Positions 54,441 through 62,764 of a stretch of DNA of 64,000 bases are shown here, piece after piece; the stretch's first letter is position 1, and each line of letters opens with the position of its first letter. This stretch comes from Neobacillus thermocopriae. GTDB taxonomy: Bacteria; Bacillota; Bacilli; Bacillales; Cytobacillaceae. The DNA lies in NCBI RefSeq assembly GCF_010975035.1, contig NZ_JAAIUV010000011.1, positions 35,251 through 99,250 on the forward strand, written 5' to 3'. Both the position numbers and the translations under genes were made by a program. The notes beneath the pieces were generated by a model. The model saw only the letters and a program-made list of their open reading frames with translations. It had not been told where the DNA came from and made no database searches.

Positions 54441-55313
54441 TTTTTTTGGAATATTAATAAGCGTGACTGAAATTAAGATAATTATTGATCCAAATGCTTG
54501 AATGATACCAAAACCTTCTTCATACAAAAAAACACCTAATAATGTGGCCACAACTGGTTCCACTGTTGCTACAATTGCTGCTTTACTTCCATCCAGCTGC
54601 TCAAGTCCCTTAGTATAAAATAAATATGCGATTACCGTAGGAACTAGACCCAAACCAACCCCATAAATAAGTACATCACTACTAAAGAGCATCATGCCCT
54701 TTTCCCAAAGACTTGTTAATGGTATTAATGCTAAAGAAGCGACTATAAAAGTATAATATGTAACTGTAAAAGGGGGATATTTTAATAAGGCAAATTTCCC
54801 AAATATCGTATATAAAGCATAACCAAAACCTGCACCTAGTCCTGTGATAATACCTATCATATTAATAGATGAAGTATCTCCAACCTGCACACCCGTGATG
54901 AGAATACACCCCAGAATTGTTCCGATAACAGAAACAACCTTAATCCAATCCATTTTTTCCTTTAAAAAGAAATAAGATAAAACTGTGACAAATGCCGGTG
55001 CTGTATATAATAAAATCACAGCCATCGACAAGTTCATTTGATTTATCGAAGAAAAATAGCACCAATTAAACAAAACTATACTAAAAATTCCTGTCCCGAT
55101 AAATAATTTCACATCCTTAACTGAAATCGCCATTTGTGAACGGTATTTTCTTATACCGATGAAGGTAAGCAACAAGGTTGCTATTACCACTCTTATAGTG
55201 ACAATTTCCATAGAAGAAAAACCAATGAACGATAGTTTCCTTACAAAAATGGCAATAATCCCCCATAAAGAAGCACTTATGGCAATGAATAATATTGGCA
55301 GAGCTTTTTTCAA
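54420..55313 (-). CDS. EamA-family (DMT) transporter
   Basis: 297 residues, ten membrane helices in two EamA repeats (ISASLWGIIAIFVRKLSF; VEPVVATLLGVFLYEEGF). Probable exporter, substrate unknown. It sits between the oxidase and the DUF2249 genes but on the opposite strand, without an FNR-type site, so it may be unrelated to them. Confidence 0.85.
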   Translation of the reverse strand: MKKALPILFIAISASLWGIIAIFVRKLSFIGFSSMEIVTIRVVIATLLLTFIGIRKYRSQMAISVKDVKLFIGTGIFSIVLFNWCYFSSINQMNLSMAVILLYTAPAFVTVLSYFFLKEKMDWIKVVSVIGTILGCILITGVQVGDTSSINMIGIITGLGAGFGYALYTIFGKFALLKYPPFTVTYYTFIVASLALIPLTSLWEKGMMLFSSDVLIYGVGLGLVPTVIAYLFYTKGLEQLDGSKAAIVATVEPVVATLLGVFLYEEGFGIIQAFGSIIILISVTLINIPKKQKASIH

Positions 55314-55430
55314 TTTAACTGATCTACCTTTCTACTATACTTCCCTAATTTTTCTACTTTCACGAAAAATTCCCCCTTATATCTCAATAATTTTATCATA
55401 CTTTTCAAAAAATAGGTTTTGGGATAAATA

Positions 55431-55461
55431 TAAAAAAAAACAACAGAAATAGATTCTGTTG
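55431..55461 (-). terminator. Terminator of the single DUF2249 gene
   Basis: Arms CAACAGAA/TTCTGTTG (55441-55448, 55454-55461) with nine T on the minus strand. Confidence 0.88.
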
Positions 55462-55553
55462 TAAAATAATGATAGAAAAAGAGGATGCATAGTATTATAA
55501 ATGAATGTAACTAGAGAGGGTGTGAGTTATCGTACACTTTGTGCCAATAGAAA

Positions 55554-55787
55554 TTACTTTTTACTGATTGCCACTTTCCAGATTTCAGGGCCCTCTTCAA
55601 GGTATTCCCAAGTGAACTGCTCAGGTCTCTCCATCATAAACTGATAGAGAAGTGGTCTTGGATCATGATCATTAACAATTTGCATTGTTTTACCAGATGC
55701 TAACTCATCAAAGGCTTTAAAAATGGTTGGATGTTTTTCCTTTGGAGGATAATCTGGTACATGAATCACTTTTTCATAAGTTTCCAT
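55554..55787 (-). CDS. DUF2249 domain protein
   Basis: 77 residues. The DUF2249 motif IVNDHDPRPLLYQF is complete, and the ending EEGPEIWKVAI is typical. The fold is TusA-like; members are often found with NnrS, hemerythrin or denitrification genes. Start ATG (METYEKVIHV) after GAAGGAGTG. Expressed from an FNR-type promoter (55820-55862). Confidence 0.88.
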   Translation of the reverse strand: METYEKVIHVPDYPPKEKHPTIFKAFDELASGKTMQIVNDHDPRPLLYQFMMERPEQFTWEYLEEGPEIWKVAISKK

Positions 55788-55819
55788 TATTTTCACTCCT
55801 TCTATGTAACTTCTTTTCC

Positions 55820-55862
55820 ATTATAAATAATACTGATCCTTCATTTAGTGAGTTCTGTCACA
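55820..55862 (-). promoter_or_regulatory. FNR-type site and -10, DUF2249 gene (divergent region)
   Basis: AGTGAGTTCTGTCACA (55847-55862; GTGA-N6-TCAC) and, on the minus strand, a perfect -10 TATAAT (55825-55820). The site is centred at -41.5 from the predicted start. The same site may serve the divergent zinc-ribbon gene at 55909, whose -10 is poor. Confidence 0.72.
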
Positions 55863-55908
55863 TCAAAAACATGATCTTATGCATACTTAATTGCTTGGAG
55901 GTAATCTT

Positions 55909-56064
55909 TTGAAAGAGTTAATCGGAACATGTCATTCTTGTTCAAAAGAAATTTTCTGTTTAGAGGGATTTTTTAATGGAGTAGTTACAGATGAAAAAAG
56001 AATTTATTGCTTTGAATGCTATGCAACGTTAAAAAGCAACACCGACAATCCGCAAATGAATTAA
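55909..56064 (+). CDS. Small zinc-ribbon protein
   Basis: 51 residues from TTG with GGAGG 7 nt upstream. Two cysteine pairs, TCHSC and YCFECY, in a short zinc ribbon. I do not know the family. Divergent from the DUF2249 gene across the FNR-type site, and its stop lies in its own terminator. Confidence 0.7.
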   Translation: MKELIGTCHSCSKEIFCLEGFFNGVVTDEKRIYCFECYATLKSNTDNPQMN

Positions 56065-56079
56065 TGCGGATTTTTTTTA
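56047..56079 (+). terminator. Terminator of the zinc-ribbon gene
   Basis: Arms AATCCGCA/TGCGGATT (56047-56054, 56065-56072) with eight T; overlaps the end of the coding region. Confidence 0.85.
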
Positions 56080-56103
56080 TATTCATTCACAAAATTGTCA
56101 TAA

Positions 56104-56170
56104 TGAGAATGGTTTTCATTTATAAACTATGACACGCATCACATTTATAACAGGATTCCACTGTTACAAT
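56104..56170 (+). promoter_or_regulatory. Fur-like box, FNR-type site and -10 of the DUF2249/NnrS-like operon
   Basis: TATGACACGCATCACA (56128-56143; ATGA/TCAC half-sites, 6-nt spacer) is centred 41.5 bp before the start set by the -10 TACAAT (56165-56170). Upstream lies TGAGAATGGTTTTCA (56104-56118), one base different from the Fur box at 49702. The sequence after the -10 (GTAGTTA) is shared with the oxidase promoter. Confidence 0.65.
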
Positions 56171-56212
56171 GTAGTTAAATAATAGGAATGATAAAGAAAG
56201 AGGCGATTAATC

Positions 56213-56446
56213 ATGGCACAAAAAATCGTTGAACTGGATGTTCGAGAAGATTTAAAAAATAAAATTGAACCATTTCAAAAAATTATGGATGCTGTAAAAG
56301 CGTTAGAGAAAGATGATGTTTTTATTTTGCATGCACCATTTAAACCAGTACCTTTATTTGCGGTATTAAAAGCAAAGGGCTTTACTCATGATGCAGAAGA
56401 AATCGAGAAGAAACATTGGAAAGTAACATTTACTAAGAAAAATTAA
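56213..56446 (+). CDS. DUF2249 domain protein
   Basis: 77 residues (MAQKIVELDVREDLKNKIEP). The DUF2249 core is LHAPFKPVPLFAVLKAKGF, without the DHDP acidic/His motif of the paralogue at 55554. It begins the operon with another DUF2249 gene, the membrane protein and the DUF59 gene. RBS AAAGAGGCGATTAATC. Confidence 0.85.
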   Translation: MAQKIVELDVREDLKNKIEPFQKIMDAVKALEKDDVFILHAPFKPVPLFAVLKAKGFTHDAEEIEKKHWKVTFTKKN

Positions 56447-56467
56447 ATGAAAGAAAGGGGATTTATT

Positions 56468-56674
56468 ATGATTCTTGATAATCGTGGGTTAGAACCTCCT
56501 CAGCCAATGATGCGTACTTTGGCTGCATTAGAAAATTTAAAGGAAGGTGAAGTTTTAACAATCATCAATGACAGACGACCGATGTTTCTATATGAACAAC
56601 TTGAAGAATTAGGTTACCAACAGCGAACAGAACAACAAGAAGACGGAAGTTTTAAAATTGAAATCTTCCGTTAG
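56468..56674 (+). CDS. DUF2249 domain protein (short)
   Basis: 68 residues from ATG (MILDNRGLEPPQPMMRTLAAL) after AAAGGGGATTT; an ATG right at the previous stop has no site. Core INDRRPMFLYEQLEELGY; close to sequences next to NnrS-like genes. Second of the operon. Confidence 0.85.
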   Translation: MILDNRGLEPPQPMMRTLAALENLKEGEVLTIINDRRPMFLYEQLEELGYQQRTEQQEDGSFKIEIFR

Positions 56675-56689
56675 GAAGGTGAAGAAATA

Positions 56690-57934
56690 ATGTTTCCGCA
56701 AAATTTAGGGAGTGAAACTAATATTAAACTCCCCTTTTCATTTATTCTTTTTAGTTTAGCCGCTCTTGTCTTTTCACAGTTCATGTTACTTATTGACGGT
56801 CAACTAATCGCAAACGGTAGTTTCAGAATTCCACCCATTTGGTCAGTGGCCCATTTATTAATTCTTGGATGGGCATTAATGGTTGCCATGGGGGCAATGT
56901 ATCAACTAGTACCAGTTGCATTCTTAACAAAAATATGGAATGAAAAATTTGGGTTTATCCAATTTTTTGTTACAGCAGCAGGTATCACTAGTTTTTCTTC
57001 TATGCTATATTTGTCTCCTCATTATGCAATGATTCCTGGAATTCTTACACTTGTGGGGATACTTATGTTTTTATTTCAAATGATGATGACACTAAAAACA
57101 CAAAAATCCCCCAATATTTTAACTGCCTTTGTTGGCTCTGCATTAATTTGCTTACTCTTAACAATTGGTTTAGGACTCACATTACTATACATGATGAATG
57201 CAGGTACTGGTTCAGAATATTATACTTCCATATTTAAGAGTCATTTGTTATTAGGATTAGCAGGCTGGTTTACCCTCTTAATTTTTGGATTTTCTTATAA
57301 AATGGTGCCCATGTTTTCACTTTCCCATGGTTATCCAATGACCCAGGCTAGATATGTTTATGGAATGTATATCACAGGATTATTGATTACACTCATTTCC
57401 TTTTTCAATGGTCAATATTTCTTGTTCATAACTGGTTTTCTTCTATTATTTATCGGCTTTTCTACTTTTAGTTGGCATATTAGCATCATTATCAAAAAAA
57501 GAATGAAGAAAAAATTGGATAAACCATTTCTGTTTGCATTAGTTGCCATTGGATTCGGAAATCTCATTCATCTAACTGCCTTAATTTTACTTTTAATAAG
57601 ACAATTTGAAAATTTAGCAGGTCCAATTATCTATACCTATATTTTGCTTTGGATTGTACTAAGTATTGTCGGATATTTATATAAAATTGTTCCTTTTCTA
57701 TGGTGGACACATAAATATAGTAAGGATATTGGTAAAACAAAAGTTCCTACCTTAAAAGAGATGATGAATGAGAAAATAATCTCTCCAATTCTTTTTCTAT
57801 TTATTGTTAATGTTTTCATCGTATTTTTTGCGATTATATTCAAACAAACTATATTTTTTACTATTGGACAATTTTTACTTTCTATTACATTCATTATCTT
57901 TGCCATTTCTATTGTTAATGTTCTAAGGAAATAA
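56690..57934 (+). CDS. NnrS / oxidase subunit I-like polytopic membrane protein
   Basis: 414 residues, about 12 membrane helices. Histidines fall on helices in WSVAHLLILGW, FKSHLLLGLAGWF, FGNLIHLTAL and FLWWTHKY, paired with MYQLVPV and YKMVPMF repeats. There is no CuB His-His pair or the FGHP motif of true oxidases, so it is more like NnrS-type heme proteins of NO metabolism. Role unknown. RBS GGAAGGTGAAG. Confidence 0.72.
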   Translation: MFPQNLGSETNIKLPFSFILFSLAALVFSQFMLLIDGQLIANGSFRIPPIWSVAHLLILGWALMVAMGAMYQLVPVAFLTKIWNEKFGFIQFFVTAAGITSFSSMLYLSPHYAMIPGILTLVGILMFLFQMMMTLKTQKSPNILTAFVGSALICLLLTIGLGLTLLYMMNAGTGSEYYTSIFKSHLLLGLAGWFTLLIFGFSYKMVPMFSLSHGYPMTQARYVYGMYITGLLITLISFFNGQYFLFITGFLLLFIGFSTFSWHISIIIKKRMKKKLDKPFLFALVAIGFGNLIHLTALILLLIRQFENLAGPIIYTYILLWIVLSIVGYLYKIVPFLWWTHKYSKDIGKTKVPTLKEMMNEKIISPILFLFIVNVFIVFFAIIFKQTIFFTIGQFLLSITFIIFAISIVNVLRK

Positions 57935-57947
57935 AGGGGTGTTTTAT

Positions 57948-58247
57948 ATGTGTTTAGAAGATAAAATTCTTGAAGCATTAAAAAGTGTTTATGACCCAGA
58001 ATTAAGTATAAATGTAGTTGATTTAGGTTTAATATATCAAATAAATATTTCCGATGAAAAAGATGTTACCATCAACATGACCTTAACAACACCTGGTTGT
58101 CCACTCCATAACAGTATAACAAGTGGAGTCCGTCATTGTGTAGAAGCGATTGAAGAAGTTAAGAACGTCAAAGTGAATCTTGTATGGCAGCCTGCATGGT
58201 CACCGGATAAAATGACTGATGAGGGCCGCAGAGCATTAAGCAGATAG
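57948..58247 (+). CDS. DUF59/MIP18 (SufT/PaaD-like) iron-sulfur maturation factor
   Basis: 99 residues from ATG (MCLEDKILEALKSVYDPELSINVVDLGLIY). The reactive cysteine is in LTTPGCPLHNSI. MIP18-family proteins help load Fe-S clusters on target proteins. ATG after AAAGGGGTG. It ends the operon and is followed by a terminator. Confidence 0.88.
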   Translation: MCLEDKILEALKSVYDPELSINVVDLGLIYQINISDEKDVTINMTLTTPGCPLHNSITSGVRHCVEAIEEVKNVKVNLVWQPAWSPDKMTDEGRRALSR

Positions 58248-58253
58248 AGAAAA

Positions 58254-58279
58254 AAAGAGGGTATCCACCCTCTTTTTGT
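58254..58279 (+). terminator. Terminator of the DUF2249/NnrS-like operon
   Basis: Arms AAAGAGGGT/ACCCTCTTT (58254-58262, 58267-58275) then TTG. Confidence 0.88.
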
Positions 58280-58280
58280 T

Positions 58281-58430
58281 TTATTCTAAACCTTTTCTGT
58301 AAATTTCCATTCTATCTACTCGTATTCCGCGCAAGCGAATCCACCTTCCAAACAATTGAGTGAGAAAAATATAGCCTAAAACTTTGTGCAAAAAGTAGAT
58401 TGTTCCTTTTCGGAAGATTTTTGTCACCAC
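58281..58430 (-). pseudogene. Possible gene remnant
   Basis: A minus-strand frame reads MVTKIFRKGTIYFLHKVLGY, then IFLTQLFGRWIRLRGIRVDR, then MEIYRKGLE and stop. It looks protein-like (membrane-associated basic peptide of about 49 residues) but lacks a ribosome site, and the frame closes with TAA at 58460. It could be the 3' remnant of a lost gene. The rest of 58431-58643 shows no feature I can support. Confidence 0.3.
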
Positions 58431-58643
58431 GACCAATGTTACGAAGGAAAAAGGAACTTATATATACAAAGTGGCCATAGAACCTTTATAACGCTTCTTA
58501 TGTAAAAAGAAATGACACAAAAAGAATCCGTGTGACATTGAATATTTAGAAACAATAACTCATCAAACGTTTGTATCCATAAATTATTAAAAATAGAGGC
58601 TAAAATCCTAAAAAGCCGCTTATTGGGACCTTTGGGGCCAGCC

Positions 58644-60575
58644 CTATTCGATATCATTCACTACTGGACAAGTCGGCAATACGTTGAATATTTTTTCAAC
58701 AACTTCAGATTCAATATTTTTATCCATTAATATATGAATTGTACCTTGATCTTTTTCACTTCTGATCAATCGGCCAATTCCTTGACGAAGACGTAATAAC
58801 ATGTACGGCAAATCTACTTCAGAAAATGGATCTATGACCCCTTCCCTTTTTGCTGTAAAGACAGGGTCATTAGGTGGGAAAGGAAGGGAATAAATCAAAA
58901 CATTTTCTAGTGATCTTCCAGGTATGTCGAGTCCTTCCCATAAATGGATAGAACATAACACTGACTGTTCTTCATTTTGAAATTTGGAAACGAGATTACT
59001 AATTTCCTCATCTCCTTCAAAATATATTGTATAAGGGAGTTCTGCTTTTAACCTTTCCTTGACTAATTCCATTTCTTCTTTGTTATTAAATAGAACCAAG
59101 GCTCGTCCCTCTGAATAACGTATGTTTTCAATCAAATAATGGATTTTCTTGTCATTATTCCCTTCTTTAAACTTCGTAACAAATATCTTCATTTTTTCTT
59201 CATAATCAAACGGGGAATCAACAGAAAAAGATAAATAATCAATTGCGCCCAAGCTTTTGGCAATATAGTCAAATTTCTTCTGATTTGACATTGTCGCCGA
59301 TGAAAAAATATAGGGCTTTTTATATGAAAATACTTCTTCTCGCATAAATTCTTCTACCATCCTTGGCATGATAACCAAAGTTCGTTCCCCGCCCAGTTGT
59401 TCAAACCAGGAAATCCCCTTAATATCTTGAAGAAAAAGAGAAAGTGAATAAGTAATTTGGTCTAAATATTCCTCAACAATTTTTAAATCATATTCATTAA
59501 TGACATACATTTCACTTTCAAACACTAGCTCCTCTTCCAGTTCTTGAAGAGTGGTCAAAAGCTGGGAGCAGTGTTGGATAACTATGGCGTTTTTTTGAAT
59601 GGCCTGTTTTTCAGAGCCGGTGTTGGTTGAAAATTGAGCGATTGTATCAAAAAACACTTCATTCTCACTTAATGCTTTTTCAATGGTATGTAATGTCTTT
59701 TCCCGAACATCATTTTCCATTAGCCTTGTAAGCAAGTTTTCAAGCGTATAATCCGTAAATCGGTAGCTTAATGCTTTCTGGGCTGCATATTCCAGGAGGT
59801 GCCCTTCATCAAATACAACCGATGAGTGTTCAGGTAGCAACGGAAGCTGTCCTTCACGTATCCTAGCGTTTTTCGTCCAAATATGTTCCATGTAAAAATC
59901 TTGAGAACAAATAATCAAATCCTTTGCATGTCGATAATATTCCCGATTTAATGTAAGACCGCATCGGTGGCGTTTATCACATGAAAAACAATCCTGTAGA
60001 GGATCCCAGCTGATCTTTCTCCAAGTTTCATCAGATAAGGAAGGATAATCTTTCCTATCCCCATACTTTTCAAACTTTTGCATTGAACCTGTCACGTGAA
60101 CAAAATCTGGTAATTGTTCATAAATCGATGCCGTTTCATCGAAATCGTCTGCATCTTTCATATGATCGAGTTTTTTTAAGCATAGGTATTGATCTTGGGA
60201 TTTAGCAAGTCGAACATCGATTTGTAACCCAAGAACCTGTTCCAATTTAGTAATATCCCCTTCTTTTTTAACAAGCTGCTCGATTAACGTCTCGTCCGCA
60301 CAGGCAATGACCCCAGGCCTATTTGTATAGCGGGCATACATAATTGCATATAAAAGATATACAATTGTTTTTCCTGTACCGACACCAGCTTCGGCAAACA
60401 TAATCCTTTTGTCTTTAAATGCCTTTTCCAGTTGAAAGGCCATGTAGATCTGTTCGTCACGCAGTTCAAATCCCGCTTCCGGTAAAATTTCATAAAAAAT
60501 ATCACCAATCCATTCGCTAAATTTCTCATAAAATGTTTCATTTTTTGAAATTGTAAATGGCAAACGGTTTTGCAT
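58644..60575 (-). CDS. ypvA: DinG-family ATP-dependent helicase YpvA
   Basis: 643 residues, superfamily 2, XPD/DinG type. Walker A AEAGVGTGKTIVYL, DEGH box VVFDEGHLLEYAA, FSSATMSNQ, and RLRQGIGRLIRS (motif VI). Four cysteines typical of the Fe-S domain appear (YLCLKK, DCFSCDKRHRCGL). Start ATG at MQNRLPFTISK after GGGGAGGATTAAG. Same neighbour (ypsC) as in Bacillus subtilis. Confidence 0.92.
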   Translation of the reverse strand: MQNRLPFTISKNETFYEKFSEWIGDIFYEILPEAGFELRDEQIYMAFQLEKAFKDKRIMFAEAGVGTGKTIVYLLYAIMYARYTNRPGVIACADETLIEQLVKKEGDITKLEQVLGLQIDVRLAKSQDQYLCLKKLDHMKDADDFDETASIYEQLPDFVHVTGSMQKFEKYGDRKDYPSLSDETWRKISWDPLQDCFSCDKRHRCGLTLNREYYRHAKDLIICSQDFYMEHIWTKNARIREGQLPLLPEHSSVVFDEGHLLEYAAQKALSYRFTDYTLENLLTRLMENDVREKTLHTIEKALSENEVFFDTIAQFSTNTGSEKQAIQKNAIVIQHCSQLLTTLQELEEELVFESEMYVINEYDLKIVEEYLDQITYSLSLFLQDIKGISWFEQLGGERTLVIMPRMVEEFMREEVFSYKKPYIFSSATMSNQKKFDYIAKSLGAIDYLSFSVDSPFDYEEKMKIFVTKFKEGNNDKKIHYLIENIRYSEGRALVLFNNKEEMELVKERLKAELPYTIYFEGDEEISNLVSKFQNEEQSVLCSIHLWEGLDIPGRSLENVLIYSLPFPPNDPVFTAKREGVIDPFSEVDLPYMLLRLRQGIGRLIRSEKDQGTIHILMDKNIESEVVEKIFNVLPTCPVVNDIE

Positions 60576-60630
60576 CTTAATCCTCCCCAAAAAAGAATAG
60601 CGTCTATAAGACGCTAATCATTTACAGTTT

Positions 60631-61767
60631 TCACTTATTAATAGGAGGTTTTTTCCCCCAATATTGATAATAGTCTGTTTTAATAAATCCATTAAAAAGC
60701 TTTCTTTTCTTCGTAGCCGGTTTTCCATAAAAATGTTCAAAATCCTCATTCGAGGTAAGGATATAAATAGACCAAGTATCTAACTTACTAAATGTTTGAC
60801 CCATTTCTTTATACATCCGCTCTACGGCAGCTTTCTCTCCCAATCTTTCACCATAAGGTGGATTTCCGACAATTACTCCATATTCTTTATCGGTAGTAAA
60901 ATCCTTTACTTGCATTTGTTTAAATTGAATTAAATCACCTAATCCTGCTTCAAATGCATTTTGTTGAGCAATTCTCACCATTCTGTGATCTATATCGGAT
61001 CCAATAATGTCAAGTGGCTGGTCGTATTTGGCCAAATCCTCAGCTTCAGTTCGAACATCATTCCAAACTTTCTCTGGGATCCATTTCCATTGCTCAGAAA
61101 CAAATTCCCTATTAAAGCCCGGTGCAATATTCTGTCCAATCATTGCAGCCTCAATAGGAATGGTTCCAGATCCGCAGAATGGATCAACAAATGGACGCTC
61201 TGGCCTCCAATTAGTCAGCATGACAAGGGCAGCTGCCAGCGTTTCCTTTAAAGGTGCCTCCCCTTGATCTGCGCGATAACCACGCTTATGAAGTCCACTT
61301 CCACTAGCATCAATTGTAATAGTAGCTACATCTTTTAATAAGGCCACTTCAATCCGATAATGTGCTCCTTTTTCCTCAAACCAATTTGTTTTATAATGCT
61401 TTTTCAATCTTTCCACGACAGCCTTTTTTACAATTGCCTGACAGTCTGAAACACTAAAAAGCTTTGATTTAACAGATTTGCCAATAACAGGAAATTCTGC
61501 ATCCTCTGGAATAAATTGCTCCCAAGGAAGAGCCTTTGTTCTCTCAAATAATTCATCAAAGGTGTATGCTTTAAATTCACCAACTTTTATTTTTACCCGG
61601 TCCGCGGTGCGTAACCATAAATTACTTCGAGCGATCGCATATTCGTCTCCGTGATATGTAACTTTCCCATTTTCTACTTGACAATCATAACCAAGTGCCC
61701 GTACTTCTTTTGCAACTAAAGCTTCAAGTCCCATCGCTGCAGTCGCAATGATTTGATATTTTCCCAT
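60631..61767 (-). CDS. ypsC: rRNA (guanine-N2) methyltransferase YpsC (RlmL-type)
   Basis: 378 residues. THUMP domain at the N-terminus (about 1-160), then a Rossmann methyltransferase with FVDPFCGSGTIPIEAA (SAM site) and catalytic NPPYGERLG. Predicted to modify 23S rRNA. Transcribed away from rnpB. Confidence 0.92.
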   Translation of the reverse strand: MGKYQIIATAAMGLEALVAKEVRALGYDCQVENGKVTYHGDEYAIARSNLWLRTADRVKIKVGEFKAYTFDELFERTKALPWEQFIPEDAEFPVIGKSVKSKLFSVSDCQAIVKKAVVERLKKHYKTNWFEEKGAHYRIEVALLKDVATITIDASGSGLHKRGYRADQGEAPLKETLAAALVMLTNWRPERPFVDPFCGSGTIPIEAAMIGQNIAPGFNREFVSEQWKWIPEKVWNDVRTEAEDLAKYDQPLDIIGSDIDHRMVRIAQQNAFEAGLGDLIQFKQMQVKDFTTDKEYGVIVGNPPYGERLGEKAAVERMYKEMGQTFSKLDTWSIYILTSNEDFEHFYGKPATKKRKLFNGFIKTDYYQYWGKKPPINK

Positions 61768-61840
61768 TGTTTCACCCTTATATTGTATTTATTAGCCATT
61801 ATTATCTAATTTCCCCAAGCAAATTCAATCCTGTTATACA

Positions 61841-61869
61841 AATAAAAAGCCCTCCAATATAGGAGAGCT
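61841..61869 (-). terminator. Terminator of rnpB
   Basis: Stem AGCTCTCC/GGAGGGCT on the minus strand (61869-61862, 61855-61848) then TTTTTATTT. Confidence 0.85.
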
Positions 61870-61887
61870 GTAAAAGTTTATCCTATT

Positions 61888-62300
61888 ATTAATAACGTTC
61901 TATAAGCCATGTTCTGTTCCTAAGTACTTCAAGCGGCATTTCAGCCTCGTACGAAGGCGGTAATCATCTATCTACAGATTCAAGCGAATCTGTCCTTCTC
62001 CTCGTTCATTTCCTCAGAGAAGGTGCCCCTACCATAATTTGGGTTTCTCGCTCGTGGGGTTTACCCGTTCCACCCTTCTCATTTCTAAGAAGGCATCGTC
62101 ACTGTGGCACTTTTATAGGTAATCATACCATATCCAAAAGGACTTAGGTACTTTCCCAGCCGTCAGCTGGATTAACCAGCTGCCCTAGCTTATGGATTCG
62201 CTAGGCACGAACACTACAAGCATCTCAGCTTGTGCGAGCATGGACTTTCCTCTACAATTTGCATACGCTCATTGCAGCGATTACCCGAACGTTATTAACT
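61888..62300 (-). ncRNA. rnpB: RNase P RNA (type B)
   Basis: About 413 nt. Conserved blocks on the minus strand: 5' AACGTTCGGGTAATCGC, AGAGGAAAGTCCATGCTCGC (P4 and CR-I), GTGCCACAGTGACGA, GAGCGAGAAACCCAAATT, AGATAGATGATTACCGCC and the 3' end ACATGGCTTATAGAACGTT, which pairs with the 5' AACGTTC. The layout is the Bacillus type B form. It lies between gpsB and ypsC as in Bacillus subtilis. Confidence 0.97.
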
Positions 62301-62311
62301 TTACAATCCAT

Positions 62312-62340
62312 ATTATATGTATTTAATGATGATTTTTCAA
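62312..62340 (-). promoter_or_regulatory. Promoter of rnpB
   Basis: Minus strand TTGAAA (62340-62335), 17-nt spacer, TATAAT (62317-62312), just before the 5' end of RNase P RNA. Confidence 0.85.
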
Positions 62341-62372
62341 TGGTTATTACTTGGAAATATTAGTATACATTG

Positions 62373-62675
62373 TTAATCGTATAATTTACTACCAAAAACA
62401 TGCTTTTCAAGATTGGATAAACGCTTTAAAATGTCAAAGTTTGTTGTTCCAGCAGGTTGTGCAACAGGCTGCCTTTTAGTGGCCTCTTCAAGCTGTTTAC
62501 GTAGTCTCAAATTTTCCTGCTGAAGTTCTTCAATTTCTTGATGAAACGTTCCATAGTCTTTAATAATTAAATCTAAAAATTTATCCACTTCTTCTTGTTT
62601 ATAACCGCGAACCGCAGTTTTAAATTCTTTTTCCAATATGTCCTTTGCCGTTAATTTCACTTTATCTGACAGCAT
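62373..62675 (-). CDS. gpsB: Cell division protein GpsB (DivIVA-like)
   Basis: 100 residues. N-terminal DivIVA-like membrane-binding start ([29 protein letters not shown]), a coiled coil ([22 protein letters not shown]) and a short C-terminal trimerisation helix ([15 protein letters not shown]). Moves PBP1 between septum and side wall. RBS GAGGTG. Confidence 0.96.
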   Translation of the reverse strand: MLSDKVKLTAKDILEKEFKTAVRGYKQEEVDKFLDLIIKDYGTFHQEIEELQQENLRLRKQLEEATKRQPVAQPAGTTNFDILKRLSNLEKHVFGSKLYD

Positions 62676-62764
62676 TCAAATCACCTCAAGTTTAGCCAAT
62701 CATTACCTATTATTTTTTCAAAAATATTCGTTTTTGTCAATTTTCAATTACATGGAAGTAAACA

